From positions 1-64,000 of the forward strand of contig JASAOO010003482.1 of NCBI GenBank assembly GCA_030849075.1: a DNA stretch of 64,000 nucleotides. Reading direction: 5' to 3'. The notes beneath the pieces are model-generated. The model saw nothing but the letters and a program-made list of their open reading frames with translations, was not told the origin of the DNA and ran no database searches. Positions 11,291 to 22,580 of this stretch are shown in pieces; within the stretch, counting starts at the first letter, position 1; each line of letters opens with the position of its first letter. The DNA is from Zelonia costaricensis. Taxonomy: Eukaryota > Euglenozoa > Kinetoplastea > Trypanosomatida > Trypanosomatidae. The translations under genes and the position numbers were made by a program.

Positions 11291-12324
11291 CTCAGGCTGG
11301 TTTTTCACTTCGCGTGGATCATGGCTGAACTTGGGCGCGTGAGGGGGGGCGGGCAAAATGAAGGGTGGTATTTCAGGTTCGGGGACAGACTCGTGGTTTG
11401 GCATTTCGACGGTCCCGCTGCTTAGGTGACAGGGCGCGCCACGACGACTGCTACTGTCAGCTGAAAACCTGCAGGTCGGCCCTCTGCCGTGGCGGTTCTC
11501 GGGGCGCACCTCAAGTCCAGAGCGGGATTCTCAGCTTTTCATGGACCGGCCGTCAACGTGAAGCGCCGATGACTCGCAGGGTGTGGATGGCGCCGCGGGC
11601 GTCAACGTGTCTTGCGCTTGGGTGAGCTGTGGCCAAATGCCGAGGCGCAGCATCGCGTTTGCGAACTGAAGAGTGTTTGGCGCGAGGAAGGTGGTGAAGC
11701 TCTGGTTTTTCTCAGTGGCACGCCGGCACGTTTCGTCGTCCTGTACGTCCCCAGGGTGGACTCGTGGACTTCCTTCAAGTGTTGGCGTGCGCGTTACGGG
11801 CTTTGCGCTGCCATCGAAACCGCCGTGGGGACGCGCCGATTACTGCAGCGAGGGCCCTCGAGCGAGCGCTGCAGAGTGGTTGTCTCCCGGCACAGGCACT
11901 CAAAATCACTGCTCTTTTCTCCCTTTGTCGACCACGCTTTAGCGGCGACGTGATGTATCGCGTCGTGTACCGCTTCCGCGGTGCACTGCATTCCATGCCA
12001 ACGAAGAGCAGGTGCCGCGTGTCTTGTGCACCTTTCGCCAGCTATGGCCGAAGGAGCATCTGCTCTGGCTGCAGTGCGGAAATCATCTTTTATCCAGGAG
12101 CAACGCGGTCGATGGCTTCTCTGATAAAACCCGCGCGCTGCGCCTAGCTGACAAATCTCAAGTACAAACTTATCATAGCTGCCGCCGCGCTGGCACGCTC
12201 GCACCCACGACACCCCCGGAAGCACGCCTGCGTGCCTGCTTTCACGCGCTACGTCCCTCAGTGTTCGTGCTTCACCGACGAAGCGTCGCTTGCAAACCCC
12301 TGGGGAGTGCGTTCTTTACATCCT

Positions 12325-12357
12325 GCCCCTCTCTGATTTCTCACCTTTCTCCCACAG
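12325..12357 (+). promoter_or_regulatory. Polypyrimidine tract and AG trans-splice acceptor of the first rightward gene
   Basis: A C/T-rich stretch ends in CCCACAG, with the AG at 12356-12357. It has the form of a trypanosomatid spliced-leader acceptor and would place the mature 5' end about 105 bases before the preferred start codon at 12463. Confidence 0.55.
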
Positions 12358-12462
12358 AGTCGCTGGTGCTGGACGGCGATGCGGCGAACCATAATAAAGC
12401 TAGGTGCGAGCTCAGGAGCTGAGAACAAGGATGATATCAAAACGAGAAATGAGACTGAGCAG

Positions 12463-12669
12463 ATGAGCTCGGAGGCCGCGCTCCGCAGCCTCTCCGGTCC
12501 CACCGCGCCGGTTGTTGATGCTCACGTGCTGCACGAGTACTTAAAAAGCAAGGCGCCGCATCTGAGCGACGAGGAGATTGCGAACCTGGACAGTTTCCAC
12601 GACGCTAGCTCGACAAACGCTGAGGCTCTGCACAGCAAGGCGATCTCGTACGAGGAGTGGAAGGTCTGA
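12463..12669 (+). CDS. Small conserved-type hypothetical protein, 68 aa
   Basis: I do not recognise this 68-residue protein. It is the first gene of the rightward unit. It is hydrophilic, with no membrane segment and no signal peptide, and a helical, acidic centre (HLSDEEIANLD). The frame is open from an earlier ATG at 12379, but the codons between 12379 and 12462 are A/T-rich (ATA, AAA, AGA, AAT) whereas codons from 12463 onward are strongly GC-rich at third positions, as in neighbouring genes. I therefore chose the ATG at 12463. The clear splice acceptor just upstream and the switch to coding-like codon use support a real gene despite its size. A 27-30-residue longer form from 12379 remains possible. 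Confidence 0.6.
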   Translation: MSSEAALRSLSGPTAPVVDAHVLHEYLKSKAPHLSDEEIANLDSFHDASSTNAEALHSKAISYEEWKV

Positions 12670-12973
12670 ATCGTTGCGTGCTGTCGTGGCGATTGGAGTG
12701 CTCTGATTGTGTGTAAAGATGGGTGCTGTGGCAGGTTCTCGCTGGCGCCGTTATCTGCTATACAGACTGCAAACTCATGCAAAGCGAGTACACTTCAGAA
12801 GCTAAAAGAGTTGCGTTGCACATTTTAGTCAGCTTCTCGTGCCATTGGGGCTCAGAGGCACAGATGCACAAGCTCGCAGGCATGAGAATTACGGTCTCTC
12901 AAGGCAGGATCACTGCCATTGAGCCTGAGCGATTGCCAAGAACGATGCGTCTTTTCTCCTTGCCTATTCGCGT

Positions 12974-12998
12974 GCTCTCCGCCTTTCCTCTCCTTCAG
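12974..12998 (+). promoter_or_regulatory. Polypyrimidine tract and AG acceptor upstream of V-ATPase F
   Basis: The tract is almost pure C/T and ends in TTCAG with the AG at 12997-12998, giving a leader of about 64 bases before the ATG at 13063. It is one of the clearest trans-splice acceptors in the window. Confidence 0.6.
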
Positions 12999-13062
12999 TG
13001 CCACGTTATAGCATTCAAGCCTCACGGTCTGTTCACACTCCACCTTTGCTACCCTAGCAGCC

Positions 13063-13476
13063 ATGTCGAACCCTGTCCGCTATCGCAACGGTGAGCAGCG
13101 CATCGTTGGCATCATCGGCGACGAGGACACTGTCACAGGCTTTCTTCTCGCCGGCGTCGGCGACAACCGCGTTGCGCAGGTTCAAGCGAGCAACGCAGGC
13201 GAAGGCCACCTGAGCAGCCTACCGCCGAACTACTACGTCGTGAACCCGTCAACGCCGCTGTCGGAGATCGAGGAGGCGTTTGCGAGCATGTGCGCCCGGA
13301 AGGACATTGGTATCATCATCATCTGCCAGCACATCGCGAACGACATCCGCCACCTGGTGGAGGAGCACCACGCCGTCATTCCGTGCATTCTTGAGATTCC
13401 GAGCAAGGGGCAGAAGTACGATGCCGAGAAGGACTTTGTGCTCGAGAAGATCACGCGCGCGTTGGGTATTCGGTAG
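13063..13476 (+). CDS. VMA7: V-type proton ATPase subunit F
   Basis: The 137-residue protein matches the V-ATPase F subunit (Vma7, ATP6V1F), a small part of the central rotor stalk of the V1 sector that couples ATP hydrolysis to proton pumping across acidocalcisome, lysosome and other endomembranes. The visible signature is an N-terminal strand with GDEDTVTGFLLAGVG, a middle segment with the hydrophobic run DIGIIIICQHIA, and a C-terminal IPSKGQKYD motif that corresponds to IPSK in animal and yeast homologues. Length (about 110-140 in the family) and the order of motifs fit a complete gene. The start follows a strong splice acceptor at 12998. Confidence 0.93.
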   Translation: MSNPVRYRNGEQRIVGIIGDEDTVTGFLLAGVGDNRVAQVQASNAGEGHLSSLPPNYYVVNPSTPLSEIEEAFASMCARKDIGIIIICQHIANDIRHLVEEHHAVIPCILEIPSKGQKYDAEKDFVLEKITRALGIR

Positions 13477-14035
13477 TGCTCGTGCCTATTCGTGTGTCTC
13501 TGCGCGTGGCGCATCGCCGACAAGGAGTCGCGCGAGGTTTTGTGATCTTCTGCATCCGTTGGGTGTCTGCCCAGGTGAGTGTTTGAAGGCGACAAGGGCA
13601 GTGATTTGACTTGTGCTGTTGTTATCGACAATTAGGATGCGCGCCAGTGAAAGAAAAGAGAAGAGTCATGAACGAAAAGCAGAGGGCTGAAGAGGCCCTC
13701 GGCCTACCGCCTTCGAGGAAGCATGTGGAAAAAGAAAGCTGAGATGGCTGCCACAGCGTGCTTTTCTCACCGCAGAGATGGCGGGTCCACAGTGCCCCAT
13801 TTTTGCTGAGCCGGTGCGGCCGGCATCGCTGTCAAGAAGGTGTGCGCAGCACTCGAAACCGCCTCCGAGTCGCGCTGTACCCTGCACGCACCGTTTGCAC
13901 ACGAGGTGGGGTTTGCCACCTCTCTCTCTCGAAAAAAAAAAAGCCAACCCAAGGTGGAGCGTGCTAGTGCGGCTCCACGCCTTAACGCTTCATCTCGTCG
14001 CTACTTTCAAGCTTGCCGCCGCACTTTCGCTTCTC

Positions 14036-14068
14036 TCGCTTTCTCTCCCCCTTTTTTTTTTTTGAAAG
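14036..14068 (+). promoter_or_regulatory. Polypyrimidine tract and AG acceptor upstream of glucose-6-phosphate isomerase
   Basis: A C/T block ending in a T13 run is followed by GAAAG, with the AG at 14067-14068. This would give a leader of about 130 bases before the ATG at 14199. Confidence 0.55.
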
Positions 14069-14138
14069 GTCATCGCCTTCATCTACGTCCTGAACGCCAG
14101 CGCCCTTGCTATATCTATCACCGTTTCTGCCTTTCTAG

Positions 14139-16019
<1,881 letters not shown>

Positions 16020-17529
16020 AGCTAGCACCCAAACAGAAGGCTCGCTCTCGCGGACACACGGGTGCACCCTTTCGCACAGGCTGCCGAGTACTTGTGATCT
16101 CTTGTACGCCCGCACTTTTCCCCTTCCGTGAGCGGTGAAGGCATCAACGTGATGCAAGGCCAGAATGGACGACTCGTCGAATTCGTGGGCCGAGCATGGG
16201 AGAGAGGGGGAGAAGAAGCAGGCTGCTTTTGAGCGACCGTGCATCAAAAAAAAAAAAAAACGAAGAACAACCTAAACCTAGGGCGGGCGATTCGCGCGGC
16301 GCAAAGCAGGTACAAATGCCATCAACGGCACACGAAGGGAGCCTTTGTGCTGCTGCGTGTTTTCCATCCTGGGAAGGGAGTGAGGAAGTCATGCAGACTT
16401 TTTTCTGAGAGTGTTTCGACTGTTTAGCGGCTGCAGCAGTGGTATCAAGCACACCAACACCAATACACGCGCGGGAAAGCAAAAGCTGCTTGTGGTCTTC
16501 TTTTTGTTTTCAACGTTTTCGCCTTCTTCGCCTTCTCTCCGACAAGACCCCCGTTTCACCTTTTCTTTCTTGTCATCCACACGTGTCGCATTGCGACGGT
16601 GGGCGTTGTGTCGTGCGCATCTATAACACACCTTGCAACAGAGCCTTCGCGGACTCGGCGAAGGAGCGTGGCTCGCAGCCCCGCTCTTCCAACGTACTGG
16701 GGTTCTCCAGCGTTGGTTCCCTTCTCGGTTATTTGAGTGGACTATACCCGTGAACCACCACTTCGTCCACGCTTTCATCTCTGCCTTTTCGCGAGTGTGC
16801 ACCACCATTGCCGCACCACCATTTTCACGTAGAGGCCACCAGTTGGGCCCTGAGGGTTCTGGCCAGTCGGCGCAAAAAAGGAAAGCTAGCCAAGAGGAAA
16901 CAATCAAAATGGAGTGACAGCACGCTGAAGAGGCGGTTGCCCACTAGGGGCTCTGGGAGTCCTTTGTTTCAACTCGTCTGGGACGGACAAATACACGGCC
17001 GAGCTGCCTCAGCGATTAAGGGAGGGGGAGTGAGGAAATGCTGCTGGGTCGTGGTTGTTGCTGGGGCTTGAGATTGCACGGTTGTGTCTGTAGTGGGTGC
17101 ACACATGCGCAATTTCTATGAGGCAAGCCCTAGTCTGCCCGCAGCCCACCACGGCCACCACGGCGTCGTACGACTTCAACCGTTTCGCTGTCACCAACTT
17201 CGCGCGCCTTTTCACGCCTTGTTCCTGCCACCGCTGAAAGCGTCACACAAGTTGGCTCGCAGGGCGCAGCGCTACACACTCCGTCCCGCCGATTTCGGCG
17301 TCACAATACTCGGCTTCAAAGTCATACAAGAGAAAAAAAGTGACGCGATCACAGACCGCTCGGGCCTTCGCGTGGTAGAGGTGAGGCGAGCGTGAGAAGC
17401 CAAGCAAATCCGCACCACTAGCAAAGCGGCGCTCCTCGTTGTGTACGACGGTGCTCTTAGCCTGTCGTGCCCCAGCTCTGGCGACTCGTCTATCGGCGCA
17501 TCGTCTCCGCAGTTCTCGCTGCCATCGCC
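16020..17529 (+). other. Intergenic region between PGI and the OsmC-like gene
   Basis: No gene is supported. It holds the PGI 3' UTR, an A14 run near 16247-16260, and pyrimidine-rich blocks around 16490-16580 and 16730-16830 that could act as splice signals. The short frames on both strands lack coding-like codon use. Confidence 0.5.
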
Positions 17530-18039
17530 ATGCAGCGCACCACTGGCCGCCGCTTCCTCGGCGGCTTCACAAGCGGCTTCTCGAAGGGCTTCTCGGGCAC
17601 CGGCGGCGGTTCTGGTGGTGGCTCCAGCGGCTTCAACATTTTCGGCAGCAAAGGCGGCGGCTCTGCGGGTGGTAGCGGCAGCAGCGGGTTCGGCAGTTTC
17701 GGGAACTTTGGCGGTGGTGGCGGCGGTGGGGCGGGCTTCCCGCAGGGTGGACCGCTCGGTGGGTTCCTCGACAAGGCGCTCGAGTGGTGCAGCGAGTCGC
17801 ACGCGCGCGACATTGCACGTGAGATGGGTGTCGACTTGCGCGACATCCGCTTTGACAAGACGCCGGAGGGTGGCGTGAACGTTATGGTGGACGCCCCCAA
17901 TGCGACGCCGCTGCAGATCGAACAGCTTGGCAAGCGCGTGCAGGAGGAATGCCCGGTGGCGCGTTTTCGCAAGACGCAGGTCAGCTCGCCAAAGCAGGAG
18001 ATGAAGTGGGTGCAGCTGCCAGCCAAGTACGACCGATGA
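17530..18039 (+). CDS. Small glycine-rich, probably mitochondrial protein with OsmC-like C-terminal segment
   Basis: This 169-residue protein starts with a basic, Ser/Thr-containing, acid-free segment (MQRTTGRRFLGGFTSGFSKG), typical of a mitochondrial presequence. A very Gly/Ser/Phe-rich stretch (about 20-80) follows, then a compact domain (about 80-165). In the domain, a predicted strand (GVNVMVDAPN) leads into a helix with TPLQIEQLGKRVQEECPVARF. The helix with a CPV motif resembles the C-terminal part of OsmC/Ohr-type peroxide-resistance proteins. The second, N-terminal catalytic cysteine of that family is not evident, so peroxidase activity is doubtful and the likeness may be structural only. 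The first ATG is at 17530; frames extending further left use only GTG. Function is unknown. Confidence 0.7.
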   Translation: MQRTTGRRFLGGFTSGFSKGFSGTGGGSGGGSSGFNIFGSKGGGSAGGSGSSGFGSFGNFGGGGGGGAGFPQGGPLGGFLDKALEWCSESHARDIAREMGVDLRDIRFDKTPEGGVNVMVDAPNATPLQIEQLGKRVQEECPVARFRKTQVSSPKQEMKWVQLPAKYDR

Positions 18040-18771
18040 TGGAGAGCGTACGTGCTTCTCTGCTCTGCTTTTATTCGATGCCGTGAGCCGTCCCCCTTCT
18101 TTGCGCTCCAAAACGGAGCTCCCACCTTCGTTCCTCTCTTCCTTGTGGCGCCCCTACCGGTCGCCCATCACATTATGCTTCACCTGCGTGCCTCCATCTC
18201 AAGTGGACCGCGCGAAAACACCGAAGAGAAGCTGAGCACGTGTAGGAAAAAAGCCGCCTCAGCAGCTGGGCAGCCTTCGCCTTCGCGCGCGTATTGGCTT
18301 CGCCTGCGGCAGCAATTCAGCTGTGACTCGCTGAAAGGTAGTAGAATCGGAGCTACGCCACGGCAGCGGTGCCTCGCCGTGCCAGTGTGTCATCTCGTGC
18401 GAGTCATGTGTGCATGAAGAAGCTCAAAACAGCCAAGCACTGCCATCCGCTCCCCTTCCCTCTCTTCTCGGACTGCACTCGCCCACTTGGCAATCTCAAC
18501 GCGCCACAAGTGACACGTCTGCTTCTCACGTGGGGGTTGTGCCGCGGCTGAGCCGCAGAGTTTTGCTCGACACCAACCGCCCTTTTGCCTACGCGTCATT
18601 GCCGTTTCCTTCTCAGCCGCTGCAGTGCGCTGAGCGCTTCTTGTCCTCCACCGATCCGCGCTCGCTTTTGGAGCATATCCTCGTGCGTGTGTGGGTTGGT
18701 GGGCTACATATCAGCACCGCATATTGCCGTCTCACCTCGCACTCCCACTGGGGCAGCGTTGCGCGCCGAAG
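18040..18771 (+). other. Intergenic region
   Basis: No gene is supported. Pyrimidine-rich patches at 18110-18160 and 18440-18480 may serve as splice signals for the next gene; none is close to its ATG, so its 5' leader may be long. Confidence 0.45.
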
Positions 18772-21057
18772 ATGACCTCCATCGGGTATAGCACAGCGCA
18801 CGGAGACTTCAACTACTACCCCACCAGCACACACAAGCGCAGGGCACCGCTGCTGGAGCATGACGCGAACCGCGCATCCCCGTCAGCCAACACAAGTGCA
18901 CGGACTCACAGCCCCTCGCATGCGATTTCGCTCGTGGACTCCTTGCTAGCGAACAAAAGTATGATGCGCGCAACCGCCACCACGCCGCCCTCGCCATCCG
19001 TCCATATCGCGAAAGGCGGGGCGGCACCGCTGCTACACCGCTACCGCACCGCCAGCGCGGACATGGTCACACCGATGCGCAGTGCGTCTTCGCCTGTGCA
19101 CGTGACCTTTGCCAACTCGAGTGCGTCCAAGACTGCAGTGAAGGGGTCGAGTCATCGCCGCAGCCTCCTCCAGACGCTTCCAGGTGTTTCGCCGTCCCCG
19201 TCACCCGCAAGCGTCGCGCTTCCGCAGCCGCACGCACACCCACGCGCGGCGAGAGCAAGATCCATGCCGACTACAGCCATCACCGCCACCGCCATCGCTG
19301 CCACCTCGTTCACGTCAACAACGGCGCCTCGCCCGCTCGCGATGTCGAGAGGCGGAACAGCGGCTGCTGACGCTGTGCCCTTGACGCGGGTCCGCCTCGT
19401 CAACAAGTCATCCACGGCGGCAGGTGAACGGGGAAGCAAGGACTCGTCTACCGCAACACCACACAGTCGTGTAAATGCGACGTCAGCGGAGCAGCCGCCA
19501 ACACCCAGCTCACCACTGAACAGCGCAGCGGATGCGTCCGCAAACGTGTCGGCGTCAACGAGGCTCGAGGATGCCCCGCGCTGTGGCGATGCCCCGTGCA
19601 TGCACAGCGAGCGATCCATCTGTGAGTTCATACGCATGCAACGTGAGCTACGCCGGTGCTACGCGGCGGTGGAGCACTACGAGGGGGCGCTGACGCAGCT
19701 GCGCAGTGAGTGTGCCACGACAAACGCGGAGCTACACCAGGCACAGCGCAGCGCTGCGGAGAGGGAGGAGGCGGTGGCTGCAGAGGTGCGGGCCGAGGTC
19801 ACGGAGCAGATGAACGCGCTGCTGTGGGCGCAGCGACGTGCGGGACCAGCGGAGAAGACGGATGATGCGGCCGAGGCATCTCTCATGGTGGACACCCTGC
19901 GCGCTACCGTCGAGGAGCTGCGCGGGGCGCTGCATGCCGAGCAAGCTGCTCACGCCGCGACCCGCACGCGGCTGGCGGATGTGCAGGTCGCGAAGGACCG
20001 CTGGAAGCGGCGGGCGGCCGAGCTAGAGCAGTGGAGGGCGCACGTGCCGCCGCGCGCGTCGACGCCGGCGCGGCCGGCTGTTGATAGATTAGAGGAGGAG
20101 GAGGTACATACCACAGCGCCGGTGAGCTCTAGCCCGTCATCGATCGACCCTCGCTGCGGCGACCTGCGAGCGCGGCACGGCCACGGGCAACTCCTCACTC
20201 GCTCCAGTGAGGCAGGCCCATCCAGCTCGCGCGCGCAGAGCAGCGATGCCGCGTCCACCGGGACCGCCGCTTGTGCCGTAGCCCCGACCTCGCCCCCGCA
20301 TGCACGCAGCACTCCACATCGCCGAGGAGGGTGCCGCCCCGGGTACGCGGAGAAAGACGAAAGCGCCGCTCACAACGCGGGAGCAGGGGGAATGACAGAG
20401 GCGAGTTTTCAGAGCGACTCCACCACGTCTGACAGCTCATGCGCCGGCGTCCACAGGCCGCGAAGTGTGACAGAGGCGGTGGGCAGCGGTGTGGTGGTAG
20501 TTTGGCCCTCCAGCACGAAAAAGGTCGACAGCACCGAAGATGCAGCCGTACCAAGGTCGTCAGAAGGTGCTGACCGCATTTTTGGTGAAGAGAAGGGTCG
20601 TTTGGACTTGTCGAGCGGCGCGTCAGGTGACGGTATGCCTGCGGCTGCTGCACGACTGTCCGACGAGTCAGATCTCCGTGGTGCTGAGCCTCTGCGATTG
20701 CAGGGGCAGAGGCGCACTACGGCGATCGCTCAAGGAGGGGGTGACACCTCTACCAAGGCTCTGGTGCCCCGTGCCGTGTCCTGCGCTGTGCCTCTAGCCA
20801 CCACAACGGACATGCTGATATTTCCTTCTCCACCCAAGTCCCCGACACACCACGATACAGCAGCCACACCATCGCCGCCACAAACGCCGTCCTTGCCGCC
20901 CTTGCAAGCCGACGTGACGCTCTCCGTCACTGCTGATATGGCGGAGCGCAAGTGTCGCGAGCTACTCCGTGCGCTGCTGGATAAGGAACGGCAGCTTGCC
21001 GAGATGGCAGAGGAGCGGACTCGATACCGTCGACTCGTGGAAGCGTCAAAGCAGTGA
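18772..21057 (+). CDS. Hypothetical coiled-coil protein, 761 aa
   Basis: I do not recognise a family. The first 280 residues are Ser/Thr/Ala/Pro-rich and probably disordered. Residues about 283-425 form a long charged coiled coil beginning SERSICEFIRMQRELRRCY and ending near ELEQWRA. Residues about 426-720 are again low-complexity, and the last 38 residues form a second short helix rich in Arg/Glu (RELLRALLDKERQLAEMAEE). Helices separated by disorder suggest a cytoskeletal or scaffold protein, but no motif assigns it. The ATG at 18772 is the first in the frame; a longer frame from 18691 would need a GTG start. Confidence 0.72.
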   Translation: MTSIGYSTAHGDFNYYPTSTHKRRAPLLEHDANRASPSANTSARTHSPSHAISLVDSLLANKSMMRATATTPPSPSVHIAKGGAAPLLHRYRTASADMVTPMRSASSPVHVTFANSSASKTAVKGSSHRRSLLQTLPGVSPSPSPASVALPQPHAHPRAARARSMPTTAITATAIAATSFTSTTAPRPLAMSRGGTAAADAVPLTRVRLVNKSSTAAGERGSKDSSTATPHSRVNATSAEQPPTPSSPLNSAADASANVSASTRLEDAPRCGDAPCMHSERSICEFIRMQRELRRCYAAVEHYEGALTQLRSECATTNAELHQAQRSAAEREEAVAAEVRAEVTEQMNALLWAQRRAGPAEKTDDAAEASLMVDTLRATVEELRGALHAEQAAHAATRTRLADVQVAKDRWKRRAAELEQWRAHVPPRASTPARPAVDRLEEEEVHTTAPVSSSPSSIDPRCGDLRARHGHGQLLTRSSEAGPSSSRAQSSDAASTGTAACAVAPTSPPHARSTPHRRGGCRPGYAEKDESAAHNAGAGGMTEASFQSDSTTSDSSCAGVHRPRSVTEAVGSGVVVVWPSSTKKVDSTEDAAVPRSSEGADRIFGEEKGRLDLSSGASGDGMPAAAARLSDESDLRGAEPLRLQGQRRTTAIAQGGGDTSTKALVPRAVSCAVPLATTTDMLIFPSPPKSPTHHDTAATPSPPQTPSLPPLQADVTLSVTADMAERKCRELLRALLDKERQLAEMAEERTRYRRLVEASKQ

Positions 21058-22409
21058 CGCAGCAGGGAGGAGCGGTGTTCTTATGGTTGTTTGCGGGGCT
21101 AGTGACGTCGATATAGAAGGTGAGTCTCGCGACCCTTTCGCACTCCTCCGGTCAGGATGGGGTGACTGATAGAGGCACGAATGCACATAGAGCCTTCTAA
21201 CAACAACGCTCCTCCGAGCTCATTCTGCTCCTCTTTTTTTGTTTAGCTTTCTTTCTTGGGCGCCGATGCCGAACGCTCACTCGTCTTGAGAATAGATGGG
21301 CAGCTTTGGAAACGCACAGACGCACATACACAGGGAGCTGCACCATTAGACAAAGTGCCTTGCACGACGTACGTGCTGTCCAGCCAACCGAGAACAAGAC
21401 AGAAGAAAAAGCTCCATCGAGAAGTTGATACAAAGACGGAGTCTCCAAAAGATCCGGTGCCTGTGTTGACACGTTTTCTCCCGTGTGCTCGATGATCTCA
21501 GATATACCGTGCTTTGCGAATGGCGTAGCTCGCACGCGGTGCACGCAGCTCCGCACGGGCCGAAGGGACCGCTCTTGCCGTCGCGGGTTAAAGCCGCATT
21601 TTCACCAGTTCGCGAGGGGGAGTACAAGGAGTGGGGTGCTGGAAGGAAGACCGGGGACAGCGGATGCGCTCGGTGATTGTGTGTGGTCATCCGGACAAAG
21701 GCGTGGCGCTCTCCTTTGCTCACCGCGCCTTTTCGTCCTTGCCTTCTGTTTCGGCAGCGTGTGCACCCGGGGAAGCTCGTCTACCAGTTTGAAGACTCCT
21801 GTCTTTCACACGCTCCAACCACCTGCATTTCGTCTCCACCACGACAGGGACCCACGGGAGTGTCCGCGAGGTTCTTTGAGTGAGGTGGTCTTCTCCCACC
21901 CCCTGCGCCTCGTGATATGCTGCTATTGTTGAGATCAGACCGAGGCTAGCAAGAGTACAAGCAAAACGCTGAAGTGAGCTGGAGGGGATTCTCAAAAGAT
22001 GGCTAGTGTGGCCCGGTGCAGAGAGGTTCCTAGAAGCTGGCCGAGCCTTTCAAAAAAAAAAAATAATGAAAAGCTTGCAAGTCTTCCAGTTGCCCCATGC
22101 TGAGGCATTTTGTCTCGTCTCGACTTGGGAGCCTTCCCCCCTCTCCGTGCGCGGCGTCGCCATGCGGTCCCCGCACTTGCCTCCCTGTCAATTTGCTTCT
22201 CTCCTGCCGCTTTCCCTTTCGTGCTCTGTCGGGCTCTCTCGTTCACGCTCGACTCGGTCGATACTCGAGCCGCTCGCAGCCTTCTCTCTCCTGAGCTCTT
22301 CGTTCAGCCCCCTTCTCCCCACCGTACACCCCTCTCCCCAGCTTCGCAGCTCCGCTCGCTGTGTCGCCCCGTCCCTTCACCGACAGTTGCACACTTCCAC
22401 CAGTTCAAG
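21058..22409 (+). other. Intergenic region with long pyrimidine-rich block before SEC61B
   Basis: No gene is supported. It contains the 3' UTR of the coiled-coil gene, an A10 run near 22051, and a C/T-rich block at about 22130-22400 with several AG candidates, including CGACAG at 22381-22386 and CACCAG at 22398-22403, only a few bases before the Sec61 beta ATG. Confidence 0.5.
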
Positions 22410-22580
22410 ATGCGTGCCTCCCAGCGCCGCGTTGCCCAGGTGGGCCCCCGCCAGCCCGTGAACGACCTGGAGCCGACGGGCTTTACGATTCAGCCGATGC
22501 AGCTGCTCATCGGCTGCGCTGCCTTCATCGTGACGGTGATTCTGCTGCACTTCTTTGTGAAGCTGGCTGGGAAGATGTAG
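22410..22580 (+). CDS. SEC61B: Sec61 beta subunit-like protein (tail-anchored, 56 aa)
   Basis: A 56-residue protein with a basic N-terminus (MRASQRRVAQ) and a conserved-looking GFTIQP turn directly before one hydrophobic span (about residues 31-52) that ends LLHFFVKLAGKM. A short cytosolic head, a G-x-x-I-x-P entry into a single C-terminal membrane anchor, and a final LLH plus basic residues are the hallmarks of Sec61 beta/Sbh1/SecG-type subunits of the ER protein-conducting channel. It is shorter than animal and yeast Sec61 beta, with almost no disordered head. The start is the only ATG in frame near a strong splice region. Another tail-anchored micro-protein is possible, but the motif order fits Sec61 beta best. 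Confidence 0.75.
   Translation: MRASQRRVAQVGPRQPVNDLEPTGFTIQPMQLLIGCAAFIVTVILLHFFVKLAGKM

Larger units (their letters stand above)
6835..12357. promoter_or_regulatory. Divergent strand-switch region, likely bidirectional RNA polymerase II start region
   Basis: The gene to the left points left and all genes to the right point right, so this 5.5 kb gap is a divergent strand switch. In trypanosomatids such gaps are the main Pol II initiation regions. The plus strand is rich in A and C with few T at about 7.9-9.1 kb and becomes G/T-richer towards 11.2-12.0 kb, so each outward-transcribed strand is G/T-rich. The longest C runs lie left of about 9.0 kb and the longest G runs right of about 9.7 kb. 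Very GC-rich DNA at 9.1-10.0 kb gives spurious long open frames on both strands. I found no tRNA, rRNA or reverse-transcriptase motif by eye. The edges contain the 5' leader of the CEP164-like gene (from 6835) and the acceptor of the first rightward gene (near 12357). Confidence 0.75.

Noticed and set aside
6835..12357. Possible degenerate retroelement (DIRE/ingi-like) in the strand-switch region
   Set aside because: I looked for reverse transcriptase and endonuclease motifs in the longer frames and saw none; a nucleotide search against DIRE and SIDER consensus sequences would decide.
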